Shown here piece after piece: positions 19,007 to 28,247 of a DNA stretch of 64,000 bases. Both the position numbers and the translations under genes were made by a program. Origin of the DNA: Pseudofrankia inefficax (GTDB lineage: Bacteria > Actinomycetota > Actinomycetes > Frankiales > Frankiaceae). Below the pieces are notes generated by a model. The model was not told the origin of the DNA. It ran no database searches and was given only the letters and a program-made list of their open reading frames with translations. The stretch's first letter is position 1, and each line of letters opens with the position of its first letter. The stretch covers positions 7,316,001 through 7,380,000 of the forward strand of contig NC_014666.1 in the NCBI RefSeq assembly GCF_000166135.1, in the 5' to 3' direction.

Positions 19007-22000
19007 TCACCGGTCGTCGGTCCAGAGCTCGGTGAGCCACTGCTGTTCCTGAGCGATCTCGGCGACGATCCGCGGGGCGGGTGCGACCGCCGAGGCGAGG
19101 ATCACCGCCGTCGACGAGAAGCCCCAGGGGTTACGTCGGATCATGTCGATGATCTCGGCGGGAGGTCCCGTGCGATTCTCCTTCGGCCAGAGAGTCTCGC
19201 CTCCCCGAAGCGCACCACTGCGCTCAAGGCGTTCGAGCCGCCGCAGGTCACGCAGCCATTCCGCGGGTTCCTCGCCCAGTCGCGGCACCAGGAAGTCCGC
19301 GATGCTGGTCGCCACGAAAGGCGTCCAGTCGCTCGCCGCGATGGCACGCCTGACCAGCAGTTCCGCGTCCGCGGTCGCCGCTCGAAAGTGCAACAGCATG
19401 GCCGTGTCGGCGGAGAGTCTCAGGTGGGCAACCGGGCTGAAGCGATACTCGATCCGGCGCCCGGCCGCCCGGCGCGAATGGTCCCGAACCGCTTCCTGTA
19501 GGAGGCCCGCTACCCAGCGGTCCAGGCCTGTCACCACCCGGTCAAGTGGAAGGATCAGCGCGCGCAGGGCGTCGACCGAGCACCATTCGGTCACCGCGAG
19601 GGCCCACAACGCCCGGTCGAACTGCGATTCGGCCTCCTCCAGTTGCTCTTCCCACCACCACGGCTGATTGCGCCGGCGGCGCGCGGCCCGCAGCCTGTCG
19701 ACGAGGCCTCCCGGTCCGCTGAACAGACCGGTCGAACCACGTCCGGACTCCGCTCGCGAACGGACCTCGGACGCGGCCCTGAAGGCGAGGCGCCTGGCCA
19801 GCCAGGTGTCCGGGCAAAGCCGGTCCACGGCATCGACGAGCCATCGCCAGCGTTCGAGCGAGTGATACCAGGACTCGCCGACCGACGACTCCATCAGCTC
19901 CGAGATGGCGGCGACCGCCGCGCCGACGGGCTCGTCGTCGGGCTTCCGGTCCGTCTCGGATCGAAGGATCCCGGACGCCGGGACGATGTTCGCCAGGTTC
20001 GCGATGGTCATCAGCTGGCTCGTGCCCGTGGTCACGATGCTCAGGCCGCCGAAATTGAGCACGGCTCGCGCCACGGCCGTGCGGATGGCCGCCGGAAGGT
20101 CGTCATAAAGAAGTCCCGCGCCAACGAGGTAGCAGGCTCGCGCCGGGAATTCCTTGTCCTGTTCGGGTCCCAACAGTTCCAGCGCGTCGGCGGTCGCGAG
20201 GTGTCGCACCACATCGGCCCAGGCGCCGAAGGCGATCCACCGCGTCCGCTCCGGCCCGGTCTCGCGCCGGACCCTGGCCAGCCAGGGCGTGAAGAAGTCC
20301 CCGCAGCCGGCGGCCAGTTGGCACAGACCGCGCGCCCGTTCGGTCAGCGGCTCGTTCTGCAGGCGCCCCCAGGCCTTCTCGAAAAGATGCTGTCCACCGC
20401 ATTCCTCGGTCAGCCGGACGCGGCCCGCGCCGGTCTCGGCGAGTAGCGGGGCCGGGAGGCTGGCCCACCGCAGGCCCAGGTCGTCGAACGCGAAGTCGAC
20501 CATCCGCTGGGTCGCGCGGGGCGACTGGGTGAAGACCCAGTCCTGCAACAGCGCGACGGCGATCGTCCGCGCGAGTGGCGCGGCAGCCTGGGCGGGCTCG
20601 CGGCCGAGTTCCTCGATGCGTTCGGCGAGATCGGCTAGCTCCCCCTTGTTGTAGTAGCCGGCGAAGAACCGGCAGATGTTGAACCAGTAGGGGTTCGGTG
20701 CGATCGCGAGAAATCGGTCCGGCTTGGTGCCGGGCCTCGGCCGGCCCGGCGGCGAGTTCGGCGCGGTGTGGTTGAGGAACCGGCCGGCGAAGTACTCGCG
20801 CAGTGGCTGGACCTCGAACTCGTAGGTGCCCGTCACCCGCGAGACGATCGCGAGCACGCGCTCAACCATCCCGGTGAAGAGGCTGTCGACGAGCTCGGCC
20901 GACTTCCCGTTCTCCCGCAGATACTCGCGCAGCAGCCTGCGCAGCTCCTCCTCCGTTATTCGGCCCGCGGCGGCCCCCCGGCCCGATTTCTGGTTGGACT
21001 CCGCGGACGAGTGCAGGTGGAACGCCAGGTAGCAGTGGATGTCGATCAACAGGTCGCGGTTCACCCGGACGACGCGGCTCTTTTCCGCCTCACGGTCGAG
21101 GAAGACCTTGACGTAGTCGTCGTACAGCTTGGTCCGCTTGTCCGGGAGCGATCCGCCAACCGCCCAGATCAGGCTGAGCAGGATCGACAGCTGCATGGTG
21201 TTCTTCGCCAGCTCGATCATGTGGGGCTGGCTGAGCTTCTCCTTCAACACGGAACGCTGCTCAGCCAGGTCTCGCTTCGGCAGGCGCCGAGCGGTGGCCC
21301 ACTTCTCGGCGTACTCGTCGATGAGCGGGCGGCTGAGCGGCCCGAGAGCGAGGTGCTGGAACTGCCGGCGTGGCAGCGTCGCCGCGTGGGCGATCACGGA
21401 CGGCCGGCTCGTGACCAGCATCCGGAAATCCGACTGCCCGCTGCCGAGCCGGGTCGCGGCCTCGGCGACGGCGGCGACGACCGACTCCCTCATCCTGAGG
21501 TATCCGACCTCGTCCAAGCCGTCGAGTATCACGAGGGTCGGGTGCTGGTCGATGACCGCGACGAGATCGGCCACGTCGAACCGCATCCCCCCGGAGAACC
21601 GGTGGATGTGCGCGGCCAGCGCCGATTCGAGGGTCGGTTCCCAGTCCGTCGGGCGACGCGGTTCGGACGAGGTTCTCTCCTCCGGATCCAGCCAGTCCGC
21701 AAGGTCACGGAGGTCCAGCTTGAGCGGAAGGAGGACCGGGCCGGCCCGGTGAGCGGGTGAGATCCGCGCGGTCTCCGCCACGTTGCCGAGCAGGCGGATC
21801 CGGTGGACCTGCGCCAGGTACTGGCTGAGCGTCGATTTGCCCTGCCCAGGCGCTCCCTCGATGACGAGGCGAGGGAAGTCGCGTGCGCTCTGTCCCAACA
21901 AGAGGCTCGCCGCGCCGAGCGCGTCCGGCCCGAAATGCGCCTCGACGTCGAGTTCCAGCGCCATTCCAGCGCCGTGGTAACACAGCCGGGCATCGTCGAA

Positions 22001-22723
22001 GGGCCGGGACACTCCATGCGCTGCCGCCGCGGAGTAGTACCACTCGGCGAGTCGGGCGTCGACCCGACGTCTGGGCGGTACGACCGGAACGTCGACAAAG
22101 ATGTCAAACAACTGGTCGACGCGCTGTTGTCCCGTCTGTTTGAATCGAACGCCCGAATCCTGTTCGTGCTGGTGCGCGAGGTAGGCCTTGAGCGCCATGA
22201 ACCGCCGCTTTTCCTGTTCGCCGGCGAAACTTGACTCCCACACCAGAGCGAGGGCGTCAGCACCGGAGAGCAGCTCCGGGTACTGGATCTTCAGGTGGAA
22301 CTGCCCGTCGAGGCGACGGTCGAGATCGTCACGCCACAGGCACTGCGCGGGGATGGGCAGCGTCGAGTTGAGATGGTCCTGCACCCTGTCTATGGAGCCG
22401 GTACCCAGGTGGGAAGAGCCGCGCACATTTGTCATGAGGAAATAACGGCGGGCCCCGCGCCGAGCCAGCTCCACAACCTTCGGCCGTTCCCGGTCGATCG
22501 CGGCACAGACCCAGCTGACAACGTCGTCGAGCCGCTCCGGCGCCCGCGCGAACTTTACCTGAAAGACGGTTGTTCCCTCGACTGGATGGCCGACAGTCGC
22601 GTCACGGCCGCCGTCCGGCATGGCGACGGGCATGCACTGGAGGTCTCGACTCTGGGCAAGCAGAAGGGCTTGGCAGAACCGTTGGAAGTCCTGTTCGTTA
22701 AGACCTTCGTAGTTCGCCGTCAT
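19007..22723 (-). CDS. PD-(D/E)XK nuclease-like and NACHT NTPase protein, candidate defence STAND protein
   Basis: A 1238-residue protein. Residues 1-125 look like a restriction-type nuclease: PDGGRDATV with Asp41, then VFQVKF with Gln55 and Lys57, the D...QxK core of the Mrr-like branch. Residues about 285-560 form a NACHT domain, with Walker A EGAPGQGKST (290-297) and Walker B LVILDGLDE (397-405). Beyond about 560 is a long helical region, probably a sensor. No membrane segment is seen. The ATG at 22723 follows AAGGAGG. Nuclease-NACHT proteins are known bacterial anti-phage sensors that trigger cell death. The specific clade and trigger here are unknown. It is monocistronic. Confidence 0.8.
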   Translation of the reverse strand: MTANYEGLNEQDFQRFCQALLLAQSRDLQCMPVAMPDGGRDATVGHPVEGTTVFQVKFARAPERLDDVVSWVCAAIDRERPKVVELARRGARRYFLMTNVRGSSHLGTGSIDRVQDHLNSTLPIPAQCLWRDDLDRRLDGQFHLKIQYPELLSGADALALVWESSFAGEQEKRRFMALKAYLAHQHEQDSGVRFKQTGQQRVDQLFDIFVDVPVVPPRRRVDARLAEWYYSAAAAHGVSRPFDDARLCYHGAGMALELDVEAHFGPDALGAASLLLGQSARDFPRLVIEGAPGQGKSTLSQYLAQVHRIRLLGNVAETARISPAHRAGPVLLPLKLDLRDLADWLDPEERTSSEPRRPTDWEPTLESALAAHIHRFSGGMRFDVADLVAVIDQHPTLVILDGLDEVGYLRMRESVVAAVAEAATRLGSGQSDFRMLVTSRPSVIAHAATLPRRQFQHLALGPLSRPLIDEYAEKWATARRLPKRDLAEQRSVLKEKLSQPHMIELAKNTMQLSILLSLIWAVGGSLPDKRTKLYDDYVKVFLDREAEKSRVVRVNRDLLIDIHCYLAFHLHSSAESNQKSGRGAAAGRITEEELRRLLREYLRENGKSAELVDSLFTGMVERVLAIVSRVTGTYEFEVQPLREYFAGRFLNHTAPNSPPGRPRPGTKPDRFLAIAPNPYWFNICRFFAGYYNKGELADLAERIEELGREPAQAAAPLARTIAVALLQDWVFTQSPRATQRMVDFAFDDLGLRWASLPAPLLAETGAGRVRLTEECGGQHLFEKAWGRLQNEPLTERARGLCQLAAGCGDFFTPWLARVRRETGPERTRWIAFGAWADVVRHLATADALELLGPEQDKEFPARACYLVGAGLLYDDLPAAIRTAVARAVLNFGGLSIVTTGTSQLMTIANLANIVPASGILRSETDRKPDDEPVGAAVAAISELMESSVGESWYHSLERWRWLVDAVDRLCPDTWLARRLAFRAASEVRSRAESGRGSTGLFSGPGGLVDRLRAARRRRNQPWWWEEQLEEAESQFDRALWALAVTEWCSVDALRALILPLDRVVTGLDRWVAGLLQEAVRDHSRRAAGRRIEYRFSPVAHLRLSADTAMLLHFRAATADAELLVRRAIAASDWTPFVATSIADFLVPRLGEEPAEWLRDLRRLERLERSGALRGGETLWPKENRTGPPAEIIDMIRRNPWGFSSTAVILASAVAPAPRIVAEIAQEQQWLTELWTDDR

Positions 22724-23042
22724 CCGCAGGAGCCCTCCTTGGTCACTTCGCGGCATGGTCGCGCCCAGGCGCTGACGGTTCCGAACTATAGGGCGCGGTG
22801 AGGCAGCGGCGATCAGCAGGTCCCGACGGGGCGAAGCACGGAGCACAGGAAAGCCGGGCTTCACGTCCGCACCGGGTCAACCTCGCGATAGGAAGCGCAT
22901 CCAAAAGCACTCCACAACCGGCTGGAGACTCTTTGGCATGCAATCCAACCCGCAATCCAACCCGAGCCGGTGCCTCTTTTCAAATGGCGACGGCCCCCGG
23001 GGGCTGGCCTAAAGAGGACAACGCCCGGTGCCAGTAGCTGAG
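22724..23042. other. Intergenic region upstream of the NACHT gene
   Basis: This 319-bp region separates the NarL-type regulator stop from the nuclease-NACHT start; both are on the minus strand. It contains a perfect tandem repeat of the 12-mer GCAATCCAACCC, two copies at 22941-22964. The promoter for the NACHT gene should be here, but no clear -10/-35 pair was identified. No small gene is supported. Confidence 0.4.
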
Positions 23043-23783
23043 TCAGCGCTGGTTGCCGGGCGAGCGGTAGGCGCTCGGGGTGATCAGGCCGGTCTCGTAG
23101 GCGAAGGCGACGGTCTGGACCCTGTCGCGCAGGCCCAGCTTGGCCAGGATCCGACCGACGTGAACCTTCACGGTGGCCTCGGAGACATGCAGCTCGTCGG
23201 CGATCTCGCGGTTGGTGCGGGCCTGGGCCACCAGGAGCAGCACGTCGTGCTCGCGGTCGGTGAGGGCGGCCAGCGTGGCGGCCCTGGCGTCGGCCTGCTC
23301 GGGGGTCGGCAGCAGCGGGGTGAACGTCTCCAGCAGCCGGCGGGTGGCGCTCGGCGCGATGACGGCCTCGCCCGCGGCCACCGCGTGGGCCGCGGCGGCG
23401 AGCTCGGCCGGGCGGGCGTCCTTGAGCAGGAAGCCGCTCGCCCCGGCGCGCAGCCCGGCGTAGACGTACTGGTCGAGGTCGAACGTCGTGAGGATCAGCA
23501 CCCTGGTCGGCAGCCGGGCGGCGACGATCGCGGCCGTCGCCTCGATGCCGTCCATGCCGGGCATCCGGACGTCCATGAAGACGACGTCCGGGCGCAGCTG
23601 GCGGGCCAGCCGGACGGCGCTCGCCCCGTCATCGGCCTCGCCGACGACCTCGATGCCCGGCTCGGCCCGCAGGAACATCCGGAATCCCAGCCGGATCAGC
23701 GGCTGGTCGTCGGCGAGCAGGACCCGGATCGGGGTCGCCGACTCGGCGCCGCCGGGCAGATCCTGGCCGCTCGGGTCCGCCAT
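23043..23783 (-). CDS. NarL/FixJ-family response regulator
   Basis: A 246-residue response regulator. The receiver domain has the acidic pocket LLADD, phosphoacceptor Asp in VVFMDVRMPG and conserved Lys in FLLKDA. The C-terminal LuxR-type helix-turn-helix has LTDREHDVLLLVAQARTNRE then HVSEATVKVHVGRILAKLG. The ATG at 23783 overlaps the kinase stop (a GTG at 23786 is an alternative). Paired with the histidine kinase, it probably controls the ABC exporter genes of the same operon in response to a cell-envelope or antibiotic signal. Confidence 0.92.
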   Translation of the reverse strand: MADPSGQDLPGGAESATPIRVLLADDQPLIRLGFRMFLRAEPGIEVVGEADDGASAVRLARQLRPDVVFMDVRMPGMDGIEATAAIVAARLPTRVLILTTFDLDQYVYAGLRAGASGFLLKDARPAELAAAAHAVAAGEAVIAPSATRRLLETFTPLLPTPEQADARAATLAALTDREHDVLLLVAQARTNREIADELHVSEATVKVHVGRILAKLGLRDRVQTVAFAYETGLITPSAYRSPGNQR

Positions 23784-25201
23784 CACGCCGCGCCGGGGAG
23801 CACGGTCTCGGCGAGCAGGCCGGTGACGGGCGGCCGGGGCAGGCTGGCGGTGACCCGCCAGCCGCGGGGCCGCAGGGGGCCACAGGTCAGCTCGCCACCC
23901 CAGGCCGCGACCCGTTCGCGCATCCCGGTGACGCCATGACCCTGGTCAGGCTGGTCCCGGTCGGCCTGGTCCCGGTCAGTCAGACCCCGCTCAGGCCGGG
24001 CCGGGTCAGGCGAGGCCGGGGCGTCGGACCGGCGGTCCGCGGCGCCGTCGTCGACGACGGCGAGCGTCACCCGGTCCGGCAGGTAGTCGAGAGTCACCCG
24101 CGCCGCGCTGCCAGGACCGGCGTGCTTGAGGGTGTTCGTCAGCGACTCCTGAATCAGCCGGTAGACGGCCAGCTGGAGCCCACCGGGCAGCGTCCGGCCG
24201 TCGCCGCGGACCGTCAGCGTCACGGCCAGGCCCGCCGCCCTGACCTGGTCGAGCAGCGGGTCGAGGCTCGCGAGCCCGGGTTGGGGCGCGCGCTCCTCCT
24301 CGGCTGGAAGGCCGGGCGACCCGACCGGCTCGGCCGGGTCCGGGGTGTAGCCGCGCAGCACGCCGAGCAGGCGGCGCGTGTCGGCCAGCGCCTCGCGGCC
24401 GGTCGCGGAGACGGTGCTCATCGCGTCGCGGGCGGCGTCCGGTGAGCCGCCGACGGCCACCGCGGCGCCCTCGGACAGCGCGATGATGACGGTCAGGTGG
24501 TGGGCGACGATGTCGTGCATCTCGCGGGCGATCCGGCCGCGCTCCCTGGCCGTGGCGAGCTCGGCCTGCTGGTCGCGTTCCCGTTCCAGGCGCTCGGCTC
24601 GCTGGCGCAGCTGCGAGAGGTAGGCGGTGCGGGTCCGGGCGAAGATCCCGAGCACCCCGGCGGCGACGACCATCCCGGACAGCAGGACGAAGACCGTGAT
24701 CCAGACGCCGACCTCCGCCCACCGGTCGACCGCCAGCCCGACGCCCACCTCCATCACGGCGCCGGCGGCGATGATCGCCCAGACGGAGCCGCAGGCCGCG
24801 ACGGTGTAGAGCGCGACGAGCAGCGCGATGTCCGCCATCAGCCGGATGTCGAGCAGCCACTGGCTGAAGGCGATCACCGAGACGACGGTGAAGGTCGTGA
24901 ACGGGTAGCGGCGACGGAACAGCAAGGTGGACGCGAGCGCGACGGTCAGGGAGACGGTCAGGGCCAGCGGGTGGCCCAACCGCAGGGAGTCGCGCACGGC
25001 GCTCGGCAGGCCGAGCGCCAGCACGGCCACGGGCGCGAGCAGCGCGAGGGCACGGGCGTAGTTCCGCGACGGGTCGCCGTCGAACGACCGGACCAGCTCA
25101 CGCAGGGCTGCCCGCCGCCGGGCCCGCCAGGCCGCCCAGGGAACGGCCCGCCCGGCCCGCGCCCTGATCGCTCGCGCCCTCGCCGGCGAGATCACGCTCA
25201 C
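23783..25201 (-). CDS. Sensor histidine kinase, HisKA_3 type
   Basis: A 472-residue membrane kinase with about five predicted N-terminal helices (residues 50-190), a coiled-coil linker rich in R/E/Q, and a HisKA_3 dimerisation domain with phosphoacceptor His in REMHDIVAHHL. The HATPase region has the N box in QESLTNTLKHA, then VVDDGA and GHGVTGMRERV. A repetitive TDRDQADRDQPDQ insert lies between the N box and the G box. The GTG start at 25201 follows GGGGAGG. It is the third gene of the four-gene operon, 49 bp after the permease. Confidence 0.9.
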   Translation of the reverse strand: MSVISPARARAIRARAGRAVPWAAWRARRRAALRELVRSFDGDPSRNYARALALLAPVAVLALGLPSAVRDSLRLGHPLALTVSLTVALASTLLFRRRYPFTTFTVVSVIAFSQWLLDIRLMADIALLVALYTVAACGSVWAIIAAGAVMEVGVGLAVDRWAEVGVWITVFVLLSGMVVAAGVLGIFARTRTAYLSQLRQRAERLERERDQQAELATARERGRIAREMHDIVAHHLTVIIALSEGAAVAVGGSPDAARDAMSTVSATGREALADTRRLLGVLRGYTPDPAEPVGSPGLPAEEERAPQPGLASLDPLLDQVRAAGLAVTLTVRGDGRTLPGGLQLAVYRLIQESLTNTLKHAGPGSAARVTLDYLPDRVTLAVVDDGAADRRSDAPASPDPARPERGLTDRDQADRDQPDQGHGVTGMRERVAAWGGELTCGPLRPRGWRVTASLPRPPVTGLLAETVLPGAA

Positions 25202-25250
25202 TCGTCTCGCCTCCCCTGGTCGCGCCGGCGCACGGCCGGACCTGTCGAGA

Positions 25251-26081
25251 CTAGGCGTCGGCCCGCTTGAGTCGGACCGCCGCGAGCGCGACGGCGACGG
25301 CCGTCCAGGCGAGGATCACCAGGAAACCGTGGCCGGGCGAGAGCAGGCTCGGGTCCGCCCGCTGCCAGAACGCCGCTCCGGCATTGGAGGGCAGGTACGG
25401 GCTGATGTTGTTGGCCCAGCTGGCGGGGAGCAGGTCGAACAGCGGCGGGATGACGAAGTACAGCGCGACCAGGCTGGAGATGCCGGCCGCTGTGTTGCGG
25501 AACAGCCCCCCGAATGCCATCCCGGTCAGGCCCACCAGCAGCAGGTAGACCGCCGCGCCGAGCACCATCCGCGCGGTGTGCGGGTGCGAGAACGCCACAT
25601 TGAGGTGCTTGCTGGCCAGCAACGACTGGCCGACGAAGAACGCGACGAGCGTCGCGACCACCGAGGTGACGCCGACGACCACCGTGAAGACGGTCATCTT
25701 GGCCCAGAGGACCGGCAGCCGCTTCGGCACGACCGTCAGCGAGGCCCGGATCATGCCGGTCGCGTACTCCCCGGAGACCAGCAGTACGCCGAGCACCCCG
25801 ACCGCGAGCTGCGCGATCGTCACGCCGCGCAGACTCGCCTCGGTGGCGTCGAACGCGAGCTTGCGGGCCGGCTCGAGCTGGTCCCAGCGGTTGGCGATCA
25901 CGGCGCAGAACAGGGCCGCGAGGCCGACGGTGAGCGCCACGGCGGCGCCCAGCGTGATCAGCGTCGAGCGCAGCGAGCGGAACTTGGTCCACTCGGACTG
26001 GATCACCCGAGCCTGGCTGACGCGCATGCCGGGGAAGGGCGGCGCGGCGGCGGGTGCCTCCGCGAGAGTCGTGGTGGTCAT
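25251..26081 (-). CDS. ABC-2 type exporter permease
   Basis: A 276-residue membrane protein with six predicted helices. It opens with the RVIQSEWTKFRSLRST motif common to actinobacterial ABC-2 permeases that work with a separate ATPase. Segments such as SGEYATGMIRASL and VVPKRLPVLWAK (a cytoplasmic loop) fit the same family. It overlaps the ATPase gene by 4 bp (ATGA). Members export antibiotics, peptides or lipids; the cargo here is unknown. Confidence 0.85.
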   Translation of the reverse strand: MTTTTLAEAPAAAPPFPGMRVSQARVIQSEWTKFRSLRSTLITLGAAVALTVGLAALFCAVIANRWDQLEPARKLAFDATEASLRGVTIAQLAVGVLGVLLVSGEYATGMIRASLTVVPKRLPVLWAKMTVFTVVVGVTSVVATLVAFFVGQSLLASKHLNVAFSHPHTARMVLGAAVYLLLVGLTGMAFGGLFRNTAAGISSLVALYFVIPPLFDLLPASWANNISPYLPSNAGAAFWQRADPSLLSPGHGFLVILAWTAVAVALAAVRLKRADA

Positions 26082-27040
26082 CGGGCTTCTCCAGACGAGA
26101 CGGGCTCGCGCCGGGCCGGGGTGGACGGGGTCGGGCCGGTATGCGCGTGGTACTCGACGGAGTCCGCCGTCATCTCCATGAACGCCTCCTCCAGCGACGC
26201 CCGCTGGGTGGCCAGCTCGTGCAGCGCCACACCGTGCTCGCAGGCGATGTCGCCGATCTGCGCGGCGGACAGTCCCCGAACCTCCAGCTCGCCGGCGGCG
26301 GCGCTGGAGATCGTGACGTCCGGCCCGACCAGCAGGTCGCGCAGCTCGCCGGCCCGCGGCGAGCGGACCAGGACGACGGAGCCCGACGCCTGCGCGACGA
26401 TCTCGGCGACGGTCGTGTCGGCGAGCAGCCGGCCCTTGCCGATGACGATCAGGCGCTCGGCCGTCAGCGCCATCTCGCTCATCAGGTGGGACGAGACGAA
26501 GATGGTCCGCCCCTCCGCCGCGAGCGACTTCAGCAGCGTGCGGACCCAGCGGATGCCCTCGGGGTCGAGGCCGTTGACGGGCTCGTCCAGCACGACCGTC
26601 CGGGGGTCACCGAGCAGCGCGGACGCGACGCCGAGCCGCTGGCCCATGCCGAGGGAGAACCCACCGACCCGCTTCCTGGCGACGTCGCGCAGGCCCACCA
26701 GGTCGATGACCTCGTCGACGCGGCGGCGGGGCACCCCGTTCGTCTGGGCGAGGGCGAGCAGGTGGTTGTAGGCCGAGCGGCTGGTGTGGACCGCGCGGGC
26801 CTCCAGCAGGATGCCGAGCTCGGCCATCGGGGCACTGGCCGATCGGTAGTCCCGGCCGTTGACCCGCACGGTCCCGGAGGTCGGCTCGTCCAGCCCGGCG
26901 ATCATGCGCATGGTGGTGGATTTGCCGGCGCCGTTCGGCCCGAGGAACCCGGTCACGCTCCCGGGCCGCACCGTGAAGGTGAGGTCCGCCACGGCGGTCC
27001 GCTCACCATAGCGTTTCGTCAGCCCATCAACTTCGATCAT
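26078..27040 (-). CDS. ABC exporter ATPase
   Basis: A 320-residue ATPase of the DrrA/CcmA class. Walker A is GPNGAGKST, the signature FSLGMGQR, Walker B VVLDEPVNGLDPEG and the switch His in SSHLMSE. The C-terminal 90 residues are the usual variable extension. The ATG at 27040 follows GGGAGAG. It is the first gene of an ATPase-permease-kinase-regulator operon, the arrangement typical of drug- or envelope-stress-responsive exporters. Confidence 0.92.
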   Translation of the reverse strand: MIEVDGLTKRYGERTAVADLTFTVRPGSVTGFLGPNGAGKSTTMRMIAGLDEPTSGTVRVNGRDYRSASAPMAELGILLEARAVHTSRSAYNHLLALAQTNGVPRRRVDEVIDLVGLRDVARKRVGGFSLGMGQRLGVASALLGDPRTVVLDEPVNGLDPEGIRWVRTLLKSLAAEGRTIFVSSHLMSEMALTAERLIVIGKGRLLADTTVAEIVAQASGSVVLVRSPRAGELRDLLVGPDVTISSAAAGELEVRGLSAAQIGDIACEHGVALHELATQRASLEEAFMEMTADSVEYHAHTGPTPSTPARREPVSSGEAR

Positions 27041-27469
27041 CCGCGCTCTCCCGCCACGCCGGTTCGGCCAGCGAGACGGTTCGGGCTGGCCATGCTGCCA
27101 CGCTAGGGATTCGGCCGCGGACGGCGCATCAGCCGCAAGACGAGAGTTCGGGTCCGTCGGGTACGTCGCAGGTCGTATGTCGGTCGTCACCGTGGCGCAG
27201 TGCGACACCTCCCGGCGGCTGGACCGGGCCGTTCGCTCCCGCCGGCCGCCGCCCCCGCGAATGATCCGGAAAAGGCAGACATTTCGGGCCGTATGCCGAC
27301 CGAGGGTGGCATAGGGGTAACGTATAGCCGATAGCACTCCGCCGGCTCCCACCTGTGCGCCGACACAGCGTCGACAGTGCGTGCTGACGCTGAGGCCTCC
27401 GACTCGGTCGCGCGGCGGGTCCGCGGGCTCCGCCGGCGGCACCGTTCGCTCGGATGTAGGGAGCGCTCG
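27041..27469. other. Divergent promoter region between exporter operon and TetR gene
   Basis: A 429-bp gap with no credible gene. Positions 27255-27340 are relatively A/T-rich for this genome, with GGGTAACGTATAGCCGATAGC near 27315, so a promoter toward the TetR gene is likely. No strong inverted repeat that would mark a TetR operator was found by eye. Confidence 0.3.
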
Positions 27470-28186
27470 ATGGGCCAGGTGACCACCTCCACCACGATCG
27501 CCGTTGTCTCGGCGCCGGCTACGACAACGACAACGACCACCAAGGCACCGCCCGCGAGCTTCCTGGGAGCCGCGGGCCTGAGCGCCAAGGGAACCCGGTT
27601 GAACCGGCGCGGGCTCGCGACGCGGGGCCGCATCCTGGAGGTCGCCGTCGACCTGCTCGCCGCCGGTGGCCCGGACGTCGTCAGCGCGAACCTGATCGCC
27701 CGGGAGGCCGGCGTCACCTGGGGGACGATCCAGCACCAGTTCGGCGAGGCCGACGGGGTCTGGGCGGCCGTCATCGAGCACGTGTCCTTCCGCCCGAGCT
27801 TCCACCCGACGCTGGACCGGCTGGCCGGCCTGCCGCTGGCGGCGCGCCTGGAGGCGATCGTCGACCTGGTCTGGAACTCGCTGGACTCGCCCAGCGCCCG
27901 CGCGGTGAACACGCTGCGGCTGTTCCTGCCGCGCGACGCCGCCGTCGTCGAACGGGACTACCCGCGCACCGCCGCCGCGCTGGCCGCCTGGGACTCCCGG
28001 TGGGCCCAGGTCTGGGACCACGCGTTCGACGGCCTGACCGTCCCCAGGGAGCGCCTCGCCAAGGTCCGCTTCCTCATGCCGGGCGCGATCCTCGGCCTGC
28101 ACGACATCGGCGGGCTGAGCAGCTACACCGACGTCTCCGCGGCCCGCGCCGGGCTCATCGAGGCGCTCACTCTCTATCTGTCCTGA
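27470..28186 (+). CDS. TetR-family transcriptional regulator
   Basis: A 238-residue regulator. After an N-terminal Thr-rich tract of about 45 residues (seven consecutive Thr), the helix-turn-helix spans RGRILEVAVDLLAAGG to EAGVTWGTIQHQFG. The ligand-binding region follows. The ATG at 27470 is chosen because AGGGAG precedes it and the upstream in-frame residues are arginine-rich noise. It is 61 bp ahead of an SDR gene on the same strand, which it may regulate or be cotranscribed with. Confidence 0.85.
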   Translation: MGQVTTSTTIAVVSAPATTTTTTTKAPPASFLGAAGLSAKGTRLNRRGLATRGRILEVAVDLLAAGGPDVVSANLIAREAGVTWGTIQHQFGEADGVWAAVIEHVSFRPSFHPTLDRLAGLPLAARLEAIVDLVWNSLDSPSARAVNTLRLFLPRDAAVVERDYPRTAAALAAWDSRWAQVWDHAFDGLTVPRERLAKVRFLMPGAILGLHDIGGLSSYTDVSAARAGLIEALTLYLS

Positions 28187-28247
28187 CACCGCCCGACTCG
28201 CGACCGATTTCTGGAACCTGTTCTCGTTCGCGCTCGTTGACGCCACC

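Noticed and set aside
18285-22723. The 2H-like protein and nuclease-NACHT as a two-gene defence operon
   Set aside because: The genes are convergent and cannot be cotranscribed. Only proximity links them.
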